This document shows, in pieces, positions 34,180-42,147 of a stretch of 46,278 nt of DNA. The notes under the pieces are model-generated. The model searched no databases. It was given only the letters and a program-made list of their open reading frames with translations, and was not told the origin of the DNA. The stretch is from NCBI GenBank assembly GCA_903895855.1, contig CAITVN010000059.1, positions 5,001 through 51,278 of the forward strand, given 5' to 3'. A program made the position numbers and the translations under genes. Source of the stretch: Oligoflexia bacterium. Its GTDB lineage: Bacteria; Bdellovibrionota; UBA1018. Positions within the stretch are counted from its first letter, which is position 1; the number at the start of each line of letters is the position of its first letter.

Positions 34180-35718
34180 ATGAACCCCATGAATGAGATG
34201 AGTGAGAGAAGAATTTTAAAGACTTGGTTATCGAAATTATTGATAACTACCTCGGTCGGTTTTACTGTATTTTCTGGTGTTGCACGAGCCGAGCAGTATT
34301 CAGGTGGAGCTGAGAAGCTAAAAAGTTTCATGAGCCGTGAGATGGTTGTGACTAACCTCAAAGACCTTGAAAAATTAGGTCTCATGAGTGGTCAAACCTG
34401 CGAGCGTGAATTAGTGAATCCCAACGGATACACCGTTGATGCCAAATATCAGTGTAAAGTCGGAGCTAACGGCAAAGTGGTGAAGTCGCAGCCTTGGGCA
34501 AGCACCTCTTGGCCTGATCGATTGGGCTCGATTGCTGAGCCGTATGCAAATCGTGGTTCAGCCTCGACGATTGCTCGCCTCTGGGGTTGGTCTAATGCTC
34601 GCGGAAAAATCATTAATGAGAGTCGCGATGCAAAATTGAAAAATATCGCTGCTCAGGATCAAGAGTTTATTGATAATTTGAGCCCAGCTGAAAAGTATGA
34701 CCTCATCGTCGGAGACCCCGATTTTACTTTTAGCCGAGCAGTGGTCAACATGGTTGACTTTCTTGAAGAAAAACACCAGACCGCATTGTGGTCTGGAATT
34801 TGTCATGGTTGGGGACCCGCTTCGACGACCATGCCAAGACCGAAGCATGCATTCAAAGTGAAGTCTGCCTTGGGCCCAACAGTGACGGTTTACCCTGATG
34901 ACATGAAAGGAATCATGGCTTTCATGTGGGGAAAAACATTTGCTCAAGACTACGCAAAACTTGAGGGATGGGGTTGTCCAAACAAAGACAATACCACGCC
35001 ATTGGGTCGCTTGTTGCACCCGAGCTGTTTCGATGTGAATCCTGCATTCTTACACTTGATGGCGGCCAATCACATTGGCCTATCAGGCAGTGGATTTATT
35101 ATGGATATTCAATTTAAACAACATGTGTATAATCAACCCACATTCAAATTTGAATCTGAATATTATAACCCTGAAACACTGTCTTCTTCAGAGAGCTTGA
35201 AAGATTCGGTAGTGAGAGTTGGCTCGTATCCGGATGCCTACGAAGATTTTAGGGCGCCCGGAACCCAATACATTGTGGGTGTTAACACTGAGCTTTCTTA
35301 CTTGAAGGAAGTCGATCCGTCGCATAGTCAGACCGATGGGCCGGATCGCGACGACGTGGGCAAACTCAAGATTCGCTATGAATTAGAACTTGATGCCAAC
35401 TATGAAATCATCGGCGGCGAATGGAGACAATTTAGAGATCCGTGGGAACCAAGAATGAGCGAAGTGGCTGATTACGCTCAGCCAGATATTTTGTGGATCA
35501 TGCCCGATGGAGTTCGAGCTTGGGCGGCTGTTGACGAAAACATCGCCTCTGATTGGAATGGGATTGGAGTTCCTCCGGCCAATTGGGCTACGGCTTCGAA
35601 ATTGGGTTCGGCTGTGACTAAAGAACAGTTCTATAAGTACACCGGAAAAAAAGAAATTGTTCCGAATCCACAACCATTATCAAAGATAGTGTACAGCTTA
35701 CTTGAATTATCTCAGTAA
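34180..35718 (+). CDS. Secreted transglutaminase-elicitor-like protein (paralogue 1)
   Basis: The start is placed at ATG 34180 because AAAGGAGAAA lies 8-9 bases upstream and a signal peptide then follows (LLITTSVGFTVFSGVARA|EQ); TTG 34102 and ATG 34147 are in-frame alternatives. Residues about 165-325 hold the conserved core: LSPAEKYDLIVGD, WSGICHGWGPAS (C208), FDVNPAFLHLMAANHIG (H292) and GFIMDIQF (D309). This W-x-G-x-C-H-G-W pattern resembles the transglutaminase-elicitor family (Phytophthora GP42-type, also present in bacteria), thiol enzymes with a Cys-His-Asp triad. A beta-rich C-terminal region includes GGEWR and WIMPDG. The 512 residues include an N-terminal domain absent from the paralogue at 35889. 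Activity as a true cross-linking enzyme is not assured. Confidence 0.68.
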   Translation: MNPMNEMSERRILKTWLSKLLITTSVGFTVFSGVARAEQYSGGAEKLKSFMSREMVVTNLKDLEKLGLMSGQTCERELVNPNGYTVDAKYQCKVGANGKVVKSQPWASTSWPDRLGSIAEPYANRGSASTIARLWGWSNARGKIINESRDAKLKNIAAQDQEFIDNLSPAEKYDLIVGDPDFTFSRAVVNMVDFLEEKHQTALWSGICHGWGPASTTMPRPKHAFKVKSALGPTVTVYPDDMKGIMAFMWGKTFAQDYAKLEGWGCPNKDNTTPLGRLLHPSCFDVNPAFLHLMAANHIGLSGSGFIMDIQFKQHVYNQPTFKFESEYYNPETLSSSESLKDSVVRVGSYPDAYEDFRAPGTQYIVGVNTELSYLKEVDPSHSQTDGPDRDDVGKLKIRYELELDANYEIIGGEWRQFRDPWEPRMSEVADYAQPDILWIMPDGVRAWAAVDENIASDWNGIGVPPANWATASKLGSAVTKEQFYKYTGKKEIVPNPQPLSKIVYSLLELSQ

Positions 35719-35774
35719 GAGTTAAGCTAGTTTTGGGAGTAGCTCAGCCTATTGTACGGCGTGAGTCATGAGTT

Positions 35775-35810
35775 GAGGGTCTCGAGAAATCGAGACCCTC
35801 TTTTTTTTTT
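35775..35810 (+). terminator. Strong Rho-independent terminator
   Basis: Eleven-bp perfect arms GAGGGTCTCGA and TCGAGACCCTC around a GAAA tetraloop (35775-35800), followed by ten T (35801-35810). It separates the two transglutaminase-like genes into distinct transcripts. Confidence 0.95.
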
Positions 35811-35837
35811 GTGGCGATTCATTTAAAAGTGATGCTA

Positions 35838-35865
35838 TGGACAATTTAAATAAATTGGGTTTAAT
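35838..35865 (+). promoter_or_regulatory. Sigma-70-type promoter of the second transglutaminase-like gene
   Basis: TGGACA (35838-35843), 16 bases, TTTAAT (35860-35865); each box has five of six consensus bases. The predicted start near 35872 leaves a leader of about 17 bases before ATG 35889. It lies just after the strong terminator at 35775-35810. Confidence 0.6.
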
Positions 35866-35870
35866 TTTAT

Positions 35871-35886
35871 CAAACTGGGGAGTTTG
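35871..35886 (+). promoter_or_regulatory. Small hairpin holding the ribosome binding site
   Basis: CAAACTGGGGAGTTTG is a perfect 6-bp inverted repeat with a GGGG loop. The Shine-Dalgarno GGGGAG (35877-35882) overlaps loop and stem, two bases before ATG 35889. It might tune translation or transcript stability; it could also be chance. Confidence 0.35.
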
Positions 35887-35888
35887 CC

Positions 35889-36968
35889 ATGGGGTTTTGT
35901 CAAAAAGCGTGTTTAGCTGCTGTTTTTGCTGTCGGATTCGGACTGTCTTTGCTCGATGAAGCGAGGGCCGATGAGTGGAATAGTTGGAACGATCCATCAA
36001 ATCTAAAAGTTGCTTTTGATCGTAGTTTCGAGGCATTACCCCTTAGTGGTTCTGTCGACAATGCAGACATTCCTTGGTCTGAAACTTATTGGCCGAGCAA
36101 CAGAGGTAGCATTGCCAATCGCTGGAATTCACCGACTGGGGGCAGCTTTAAGTACAAGTCGCCGACTCGCGAACAATTGATGTCGATGGGGAGAGCCCAA
36201 ATTGCCGAGCTGTCGGCAGCTGAAAAATACGACATTTTCATGGGTCGTTACGACTATCCGACACGTGATAGGGCTTGGGCGAATTCAAGCCCACATGCAA
36301 AGCCATGGGCTGGAATTTGCAACGGTTGGTCGCCCGCTTCGATATTTTATCACGAGCCGAAAGCTGTTGATAAGGTAAATCCTGACGGAATCGTAGTGCC
36401 TTTTGCTTCTTCAGACGTGAAGGGCTTGATGAGCTTTTTCTACGCATTTGACGCTAAAGCTGAAACGAATCAGATGGGAGCTCGCTGTTTTTTCAATGCT
36501 TTTAGCGGAACCTCAAACTGCTCTGATGTGAACGCAGGCTCTTTTCATATCGTGCTCGCCAATTTTATCGGCCTTCAGAAGAAGGCATTCGTTGCTGACG
36601 TTGATCGTCTAAAAGAAGTCTGGAACAATCCTGTCTATAAATACGAGTCGAAAATTATTGGTGAGCTTTCTGTTGGACACGGATCAGCGCCTGGTACTGT
36701 GCGTCGGGTGAGGGTTTCGACTCAGATGACTTACACAGATGAGCTAGAAGTTTCTCGGTGGGAGCCTGTGACTGGCACGGGTGACTTCAAAAGCGCAACT
36801 AAAGACTATCAGTATGTGCTTGAAATTGGCTCTGGTGGGCAAATTCTTGGTGGTGACTGGGAAAGCTGGGATCGTCCTGACTTTCTTTGGACAAGTCAGA
36901 AGGTGCCGTTCACTGGGGTCTGGGACAGTCTGAATGCCATCTATGAACCCATTTCGAGCAGTCAGTAG
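35889..36968 (+). CDS. Secreted transglutaminase-elicitor-like protein (paralogue 2)
   Basis: A 359-residue exported protein. Signal peptide MGFCQKACLAAVFAVGFGLS... with cleavage near ARA|DEW. The core is clearly paralogous to the 34180 gene: AYWP/SNRGSIANRW-like segment, LSAAEKYDIFMG, WAGICNGWSPAS (C144), SDVNAGSFHIVLANFIG (H220) and AFVADVDR (D237). The His-Asp distance (17) equals that of the paralogue; the Cys-His distance is 76 against 84. NPVYKYES is shared with NQPTFKFES. The C-terminus has GGQILGGDWESW, matching GGEWRQF, and DFLWTS. The usual CHGW reads CNGW. It lacks the long N-terminal region of the paralogue. A thiol acyltransferase or protease role outside the cell is inferred. 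Confidence 0.68.
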   Translation: MGFCQKACLAAVFAVGFGLSLLDEARADEWNSWNDPSNLKVAFDRSFEALPLSGSVDNADIPWSETYWPSNRGSIANRWNSPTGGSFKYKSPTREQLMSMGRAQIAELSAAEKYDIFMGRYDYPTRDRAWANSSPHAKPWAGICNGWSPASIFYHEPKAVDKVNPDGIVVPFASSDVKGLMSFFYAFDAKAETNQMGARCFFNAFSGTSNCSDVNAGSFHIVLANFIGLQKKAFVADVDRLKEVWNNPVYKYESKIIGELSVGHGSAPGTVRRVRVSTQMTYTDELEVSRWEPVTGTGDFKSATKDYQYVLEIGSGGQILGGDWESWDRPDFLWTSQKVPFTGVWDSLNAIYEPISSSQ

Positions 36969-36976
36969 CGTTTGCC

Positions 36977-37038
36977 GAGTCTAAGTAGTTGAAGCTTTCT
37001 CGATATTTCGCATCTTGCGATTGAGCTTAAGACTCTTT
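36977..37038 (+). terminator. Weak candidate terminator after paralogue 2
   Basis: GAGTCTAAG (36977-36985) can pair with CTTAAGACTC (37026-37035) with one bulge, with an inner AAGCT/AGCTT pair, followed only by TTTC. No other hairpin is visible before the exporter gene, so some read-through is likely. Confidence 0.3.
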
Positions 37039-37055
37039 CACAGTAAAATTCAGCA

Positions 37056-39569
37056 ATGGTGATTTCGAGTCGGTCTACGAGCAGAGTCGCGCGTTTTATG
37101 ACCCGCCTCTCAAGGTTTGTTCTAGAAAAAGCTGGGATCATCGCTTTGGTTGGCACTCTTTTTGGGGGGGTAGGGCTTTTTTATACTGTCAAACTGTATA
37201 AAAATCTGCGTACCGGGTTAGAACTCTTGCTTCCTGAGTCCTCGAGGTCGGTGGTAGATCTCGAGGAGGTCACCAGTCGGTTGAATACTTACGAAAATCT
37301 CAATATCTTGATTTTTTCGAAAAAAAAAGAGCATAGCAAGCAGTTTGTCATCGACTTGGCCGAGCGCTTAGAGAAAGAGCCTCGAGAGTCACGCATCAGC
37401 AGCGTTGAGTACAAAGTCGACAGGGAACTGGCTTTTTTTTCTGAACGCAAAGCCCTTTATATTGACCTAAACGACCTGAAGAAGGTTCGAGACTACGTTC
37501 AATTGCGCCTCGAGTATGAGGGCGATTTACATAATCCACTCAATATTTTTAGTGGAGTAGACCTTCACGAACCCAGCTTCGACTTTGATGGTCTTCAAAA
37601 AAAATACGAAAAAAAGACTGCGGCCTACACACGTTTTCCGGATGGATTTTACGCGACTTCGGATGAGCTGCAGCGGGTGATGATCGTTAACATGGCGGGT
37701 AAAGCGGGGGCTTTAGAAGATTATCAGACAATGCAGCGCGCGGTGCTAAGGGCGATTCAAGAGACTGACCCGAAAAAGTTTGACCCTGAAATGGAAATTC
37801 GTTTGGCGGGCACTGTTCAAAACGTCATCGAAGAGCAAGAGAGTCTGATGTCGGACTTGGGGCTCTCATCAGTGGTGGTCGGGGTGTGCGTGAGCGCTGT
37901 CTTGTTGGTATTTTTTCGAACGCTCGGGGCGACCTGTTTGCTCTTGTGTTCGCTTTTGATGGGTCTATTTTGGACGTTTGGGTTGTCGTACCTCACCGTT
38001 GGTTATTTGAATGCCAATTCTGCGTTTCTCGGAAGCATCATCGTGGGAAACGGCATCAATTTTGGGGTCTTGTATTTGGCGCGCTACTTAGAAGAGCGGC
38101 GCCGTGGTTTTGATCACGTGAGGTCTACTTATATTGCGGTATCGAAAACAACCTTGGGTACTTGGACCGCAGCTCTAGCTGCAGGCTTTTCGTATGGATC
38201 GTTGATGTTGACCCATTTTCGGGGATTTAACCAATTTGGACTAATTGGTTTGATAGGAATGGTTTTTTGTTGGTTTAGTGCCTACTTACTTCTGCCTGCC
38301 TATCTGACATTGTTTCATCAAATGGGCTTTTTGAGGATTAGAATGCGAACGAGTGCGCGTAGTCAGGTCATCTCTGCGGTGGGAAGACTGATCTCGACTC
38401 ATGCTCAATTTCTGTGGTTCGCGACTATTTTGGTGAGTGTGGCCTCGGTGGTGAGTTTGACTAGGTGGAACGATGATATTTTAGAGTCAAGTATACGCAA
38501 GATGCGTTCAAAACAGAGTCTGGAAAAAGGATCTGGTTACTACTCTCGCCAGGTTGATGAGATCTTTGGGAGGTATCTTTCTCCGATGGTTGTTTTGCCC
38601 CGTAGTTTGCAAGATACCAAAAAAATTGGGAATTTACTAAAAGAGCAACACGATGCAATGGGGAATCAAAGCGTTTTCGCTGCCATACGGGTTTTGGATG
38701 ATTTTGTACCCTCGCAGCAAGGTGAAAAAATTCAAATTTTGAACGAAATAAGAAAATTGTTACCGCCAAAAATTATGTGGCGCCTGAGTGAAGGTGATCA
38801 AAAGAGAGTGAAAAGTCTGTTGCTTTCAAGTGTCTTTGAGCCTTTCGGGTCTCATGAGCTACCTGCGCTGGTAGTTGAAAAGTTTACTGAGCACGATGGC
38901 ACGATTGGCCGACTTATCGTTGTGGAACCACCGATTACCGAGGCTAATTTGGATAGAAAAAATCTTCACAAGTTTGTTGGAATTCTTAGGCAAACGGCCG
39001 ATAAAATTGCCCCAGGGACCCCAGTGGCTGGCGGGTTCACCATTTCAAATGATTTGATCGTGGCCATTTCACGAGATGGGCCTATTGCAACCCTCGCGTC
39101 TTTTCTTGCCGTCGTCTTGCTGGTGGTAGTCTTATTTCGAAATACTCGAACCGTTCTGCTTTGTTTGTTTGCATTAGTCTTAGGGGTTTTGTGGTTGGCT
39201 GGTTTTGTTATGGTCTCGGGTATGAAAATTAATTTTTTGAATTTTATCGCTTTGCCCATTACGTTTGGAATTGGCGTTGATTACGGTGTCAATATTTTTA
39301 GCCGCTATTTGCAAGAGGGCAGTCAGTCGATTCTTCGGGTACTTAAGGAAACCGGGGGTGCGGTTGCCCTCTGTAGTACGACAACGATTATCGGCTACAG
39401 CTCGTTATTGTTGGCCGAGAATCAGGCGTTTAACAGTTTTGGTGCAATCGCAATTGTCGGAGAATTGACCTGCTTGGCTGCAGCACTGATTAGTTTGCCC
39501 AGTTTCTTAGTTTGGTCAGAGAGAAGGCGCCTAAAGAAAGTTGGCCGAGATTGTTCGGTTGCTATGTGA
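37056..39569 (+). CDS. MMPL/RND superfamily exporter (HpnN-like)
   Basis: An inner-membrane, proton-driven exporter of lipid or hydrophobic cargo. The 837 residues form two repeats, each with one membrane helix (about 25-47 and 447-465), a large periplasmic domain, and five clustered helices (about 270-420 and 680-825). Typical RND motifs: GSIIVGNGINFGVLYLARYL in repeat one and TFGIGVDYGVNIFSRYLQEG in repeat two, where the acidic residue (VDYG) of the proton relay is present only in the second half. The length and N-terminal region (LPESSRSV, 'n.i..f') resemble hopanoid transporter HpnN-like proteins. ATG start without a clear Shine-Dalgarno. Followed within 25 bases by the PilZ-like gene. 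Confidence 0.8.
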   Translation: MVISSRSTSRVARFMTRLSRFVLEKAGIIALVGTLFGGVGLFYTVKLYKNLRTGLELLLPESSRSVVDLEEVTSRLNTYENLNILIFSKKKEHSKQFVIDLAERLEKEPRESRISSVEYKVDRELAFFSERKALYIDLNDLKKVRDYVQLRLEYEGDLHNPLNIFSGVDLHEPSFDFDGLQKKYEKKTAAYTRFPDGFYATSDELQRVMIVNMAGKAGALEDYQTMQRAVLRAIQETDPKKFDPEMEIRLAGTVQNVIEEQESLMSDLGLSSVVVGVCVSAVLLVFFRTLGATCLLLCSLLMGLFWTFGLSYLTVGYLNANSAFLGSIIVGNGINFGVLYLARYLEERRRGFDHVRSTYIAVSKTTLGTWTAALAAGFSYGSLMLTHFRGFNQFGLIGLIGMVFCWFSAYLLLPAYLTLFHQMGFLRIRMRTSARSQVISAVGRLISTHAQFLWFATILVSVASVVSLTRWNDDILESSIRKMRSKQSLEKGSGYYSRQVDEIFGRYLSPMVVLPRSLQDTKKIGNLLKEQHDAMGNQSVFAAIRVLDDFVPSQQGEKIQILNEIRKLLPPKIMWRLSEGDQKRVKSLLLSSVFEPFGSHELPALVVEKFTEHDGTIGRLIVVEPPITEANLDRKNLHKFVGILRQTADKIAPGTPVAGGFTISNDLIVAISRDGPIATLASFLAVVLLVVVLFRNTRTVLLCLFALVLGVLWLAGFVMVSGMKINFLNFIALPITFGIGVDYGVNIFSRYLQEGSQSILRVLKETGGAVALCSTTTIIGYSSLLLAENQAFNSFGAIAIVGELTCLAAALISLPSFLVWSERRRLKKVGRDCSVAM

Positions 39570-39594
39570 AAGCGAATGCGTGCATAATAGAGCG

Positions 39595-40062
39595 ATGCGT
39601 GGTGCCGTCAAGAAAAAATCGCCAGAAACCGATCGATCTAGCGGGTCGGAAATTGCCCTGAAGAGTGAAGACTTTAGCGAACTTCAAAACACGATTTACC
39701 TCGAAAATAATACGACACTTACCCATATCTACGAGCCTAACAAGGTTCGTCTAGTCAGCTTTGATGAGCGCGAGCTGTCTTTAGATTGTCCGCGTGGAAG
39801 TTGTGCCTCAGGACATCACATGACGCTTTTTATTCTAGGTAAGAAAATGACTGAGTCTTATACTAGATTAGACGTTGATGACCGGCGGGCGCTGATCGTT
39901 CTGACTGCGAAAGTGAGTGGGATTGAGCATTCTTCTAAAACTAAGGATTTGATTGAACTCGAGGTTGTTCAGGTTGACGGCAAGCAGTGGGCGAGTTTCT
40001 TAGCTAGGTACAGTGACAAACAAACGGCACTCAATGCCGTCTTAGAAAGAATCAAGGGTTGA
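39595..40062 (+). CDS. Small protein with PilZ-like beta domain (tentative)
   Basis: A cytoplasmic protein of 155 residues from ATG 39595; a TTG at 39541 would overlap the exporter gene and adds 18 residues without support. After a polar Lys/Ser/Glu N-terminus, the strands LVSFDERELSLDCPRGSCASGHHMTLFILG and ALIVLTAKVSGIEHSS give a PilZ-like beta-barrel pattern, and the end KQTALNAVLERIKG is a helix. The RxxxR motif that binds cyclic-di-GMP is not visible, so if it is PilZ it is probably a non-binding type. It sits between the exporter and the receiver-TPR gene, 14 bases before the latter. Confidence 0.4.
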   Translation: MRGAVKKKSPETDRSSGSEIALKSEDFSELQNTIYLENNTTLTHIYEPNKVRLVSFDERELSLDCPRGSCASGHHMTLFILGKKMTESYTRLDVDDRRALIVLTAKVSGIEHSSKTKDLIELEVVQVDGKQWASFLARYSDKQTALNAVLERIKG

Positions 40063-40076
40063 GAGGAAATTGAACA

Positions 40077-41402
40077 TTGGCGTTTGATCTAAAAGCAAAA
40101 CAAAACCAGCCGATAGTGGCCTACCTCGCGACGAGAAAGGCACTACTTTTAGATTCGATAGGCAGCAGTCGCCCGGTGATTCGACGCTTGTTGAGTTCGT
40201 GTGGCGTCAAGACTGCCAACATTGACGTGGCAGAGAATTTCAAAGAGGCCGTTGAAAAAATCGAAAAAACGTCTCCGCATATTTTATTTTCTGAATACTT
40301 GTATGAAGGTTCGTCTGGTATGGATTTGTGTGAGTTGCAGAAAAAGCAATATCCGTTATCTTTTGATCGGGTGTTCATGACGATGTCTGAGAAAAATTCG
40401 CCCTCAATCGCATCGAGAGTGGCTGAAGAAGATGGCGATTCGTTACTGATTCGGCCCTTTAATTACAATATGCTCGAAGAGCGGTTTCTTGAGGTAGTGA
40501 AAGCGAAAATTACCCCAACGCCTGCACAGAAGGCCGCTGAACAAGCGAAAGCTTTGATTGAAACCGAAAAGTTTGAGGAAGCTGAAGCCATACTGGGTAA
40601 AGTGTGTGCTGCTCCGAATGCACCATCAATTGCGCATTCTTACATGGGATTGTTGAAGCGGCGGCAAAAGCTTTTTGATGATGCAGTAGCTGCTTTTGAA
40701 ATGGGATTGCAAGTTGACCCTAAGAGTTATCGCTGCTTGATGGGGCTCTTTGATCTCAGAATGGAGCAAAAAGAATTTTCGCATGCCTACGAACTTGGGC
40801 GGGTGTGCTGGAAAGAACATCCACTCAGTCCCACAAGGGTGCAAGATTTGATCGTGGTTTCTGTTTTTAACCGAAAATTTTCTGAGGTTTTGGGCTATTA
40901 CGATTTTTTTGTGCAGCTAAATGAACCTGACTCTGTATTGCAGACTTACTTGTCGGCTGGATTGGTCGTTTATGGTAAGTACATGTTGCGTCAGAGTAAC
41001 AAAGATGAAGCGGTTGGCGCGTTTAAGAAAGCTCAACAGGTCTGTAATCAAAAGCCGATCATTTTGCGTGAAATCATCAGCTCAATGGCTGTCGCTGGTT
41101 TGGCTGCCGAGGTTGATTCGATGTTGGCGCTGATTCCTAATGATATCAAAGATGGGCCAGAAATGAGTGTCGCGATCTTAGAGCAGACAAATACAGTAGG
41201 CCCCGCCGACAAAGGGTTGCAGGCCGCTCTGGGGTTGTTGCAGAAGAACGTGAAGGAATGGCGGGTTTTTGAAATTGCGATTGAACGCTCGATCGAAATT
41301 AAGCGAAAGCGCGGAAGTATTGAAGAGCTGATTGATGAAGCGACTCGGCTATTTCCTGATAGAAAAGAATTCTTAGATTCGTTAAGTCTCAAGATTCAGT
41401 AA
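40077..41402 (+). CDS. Degenerate receiver domain fused to tetratricopeptide repeats
   Basis: A cytoplasmic 441-residue adaptor. Residues 20-140 fold like a response-regulator receiver (KALLLDSIGSSRPVIRRLLS, LFSEYLYEGSSGMDLCELQ, LLIRPFNYNMLEERF), but the phospho-acceptor Asp is Glu (E73) and the conserved Lys before Pro is Arg (R126), so it probably cannot be phosphorylated in the usual way; Glu could mimic the phosphorylated state. Residues about 150-430 are TPR-like helical pairs (AKALIETEKFEEAEAILGKV, SYMGLLKRRQKLFDDAVAAF, ALEMGLQVDPKS-like). The TTG start has GAGAGGAAA 8 bases upstream. Probably a protein-interaction hub; its partner is unknown. Confidence 0.75.
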   Translation: MAFDLKAKQNQPIVAYLATRKALLLDSIGSSRPVIRRLLSSCGVKTANIDVAENFKEAVEKIEKTSPHILFSEYLYEGSSGMDLCELQKKQYPLSFDRVFMTMSEKNSPSIASRVAEEDGDSLLIRPFNYNMLEERFLEVVKAKITPTPAQKAAEQAKALIETEKFEEAEAILGKVCAAPNAPSIAHSYMGLLKRRQKLFDDAVAAFEMGLQVDPKSYRCLMGLFDLRMEQKEFSHAYELGRVCWKEHPLSPTRVQDLIVVSVFNRKFSEVLGYYDFFVQLNEPDSVLQTYLSAGLVVYGKYMLRQSNKDEAVGAFKKAQQVCNQKPIILREIISSMAVAGLAAEVDSMLALIPNDIKDGPEMSVAILEQTNTVGPADKGLQAALGLLQKNVKEWRVFEIAIERSIEIKRKRGSIEELIDEATRLFPDRKEFLDSLSLKIQ

Positions 41403-41413
41403 AGGGGCTCAAC

Positions 41414-42136
41414 GTGACCGATTTTAAGCAAACTCAACAGATCATTGGCAAAAGTGTTCAAGGGCGAGATATTAGCGAGTTTCGTTGTTCTGTGGGTGAA
41501 CCGAGAAGACGGATTTTATTCTTAGGTGGTGTTCACGGTGATGAAATTGAGGGTGTTTGGTTGATGCAGAGGCTTCAGAATGGATTTTCTGAGCTGATTC
41601 GGTCATTACCAAATGGTGGCGACGGTCTCATGGTGAGCGTCGTCTCTGCGGTAAATCCTGATGGTATTTTCTTAAAAACCCGCGTGAACGCAAATGGTGT
41701 CGACTTGAATCGCAACCTTCCGACCGCTGACTGGACAAGTGTGGCGACGAACCCTCGGTATCCACCGGGGTCGGCTGCAGCTAGTGAACCTGAAAATCAG
41801 TGTTTGGTTGGCTTAATTGACGAATTCAAGCCTCATGCTATCTTGAGTGCTCATTCGTTCAGCCGGGTTCAGGTTAACGCGAATGGCTCGGTCGAAAGTG
41901 GTACGCGAAAGGTAGCGAAGGCATGGGCAAACGAGCTTTCAAAACTATGCCAGTATCCGGTGACCGAAGACATTGGTTACCCGACCCCCGGTTCTTTGGG
42001 TACGTATGCTGGCGAAGAAAAAAAGATTCCTACGATTACTCTTGAAATTGAAAAAGGCCTAGATCGAGAAAGAGTCATTCAAATTCATATTCCTGTCTTA
42101 GTGAAGACACTCGACTTTTGGATCGGCTCGCACTAA
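41414..42136 (+). CDS. mpaA: M14 zinc carboxypeptidase, MpaA-like (murein peptide amidase)
   Basis: A 240-residue cytoplasmic metallopeptidase without signal peptide. Zinc ligands are visible in GGVHGDEIEGV (H41, E44) and ILSAHSF (H147). The substrate arginine is in NANGVDLNRN (R100) and the catalytic Glu in PTITLEIEKG (E211). The short size and cytoplasmic location match MpaA, which cuts the gamma-D-Glu-meso-diaminopimelate bond of recycled murein tripeptide. The neighbouring dapD, which makes a precursor of diaminopimelate, supports a murein-peptide role. GTG start, 11 bases after the TPR gene, with AAAGGGG upstream. Confidence 0.75.
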   Translation: MTDFKQTQQIIGKSVQGRDISEFRCSVGEPRRRILFLGGVHGDEIEGVWLMQRLQNGFSELIRSLPNGGDGLMVSVVSAVNPDGIFLKTRVNANGVDLNRNLPTADWTSVATNPRYPPGSAAASEPENQCLVGLIDEFKPHAILSAHSFSRVQVNANGSVESGTRKVAKAWANELSKLCQYPVTEDIGYPTPGSLGTYAGEEKKIPTITLEIEKGLDRERVIQIHIPVLVKTLDFWIGSH

Positions 42137-42147
42137 CAAAGAGAGTT

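Noticed and set aside
34558..35019. 153-codon minus-strand reading frame opposite transglutaminase-like gene 1
   Set aside because: The plus-strand frame has conserved motifs shared with its paralogue; the minus frame has none.
25647..36968. The ATP-grasp region as a recently acquired island or prophage
   Set aside because: No integrase, tRNA, flanking repeats or transposase is visible, and base composition and codon style look like the neighbours by eye.
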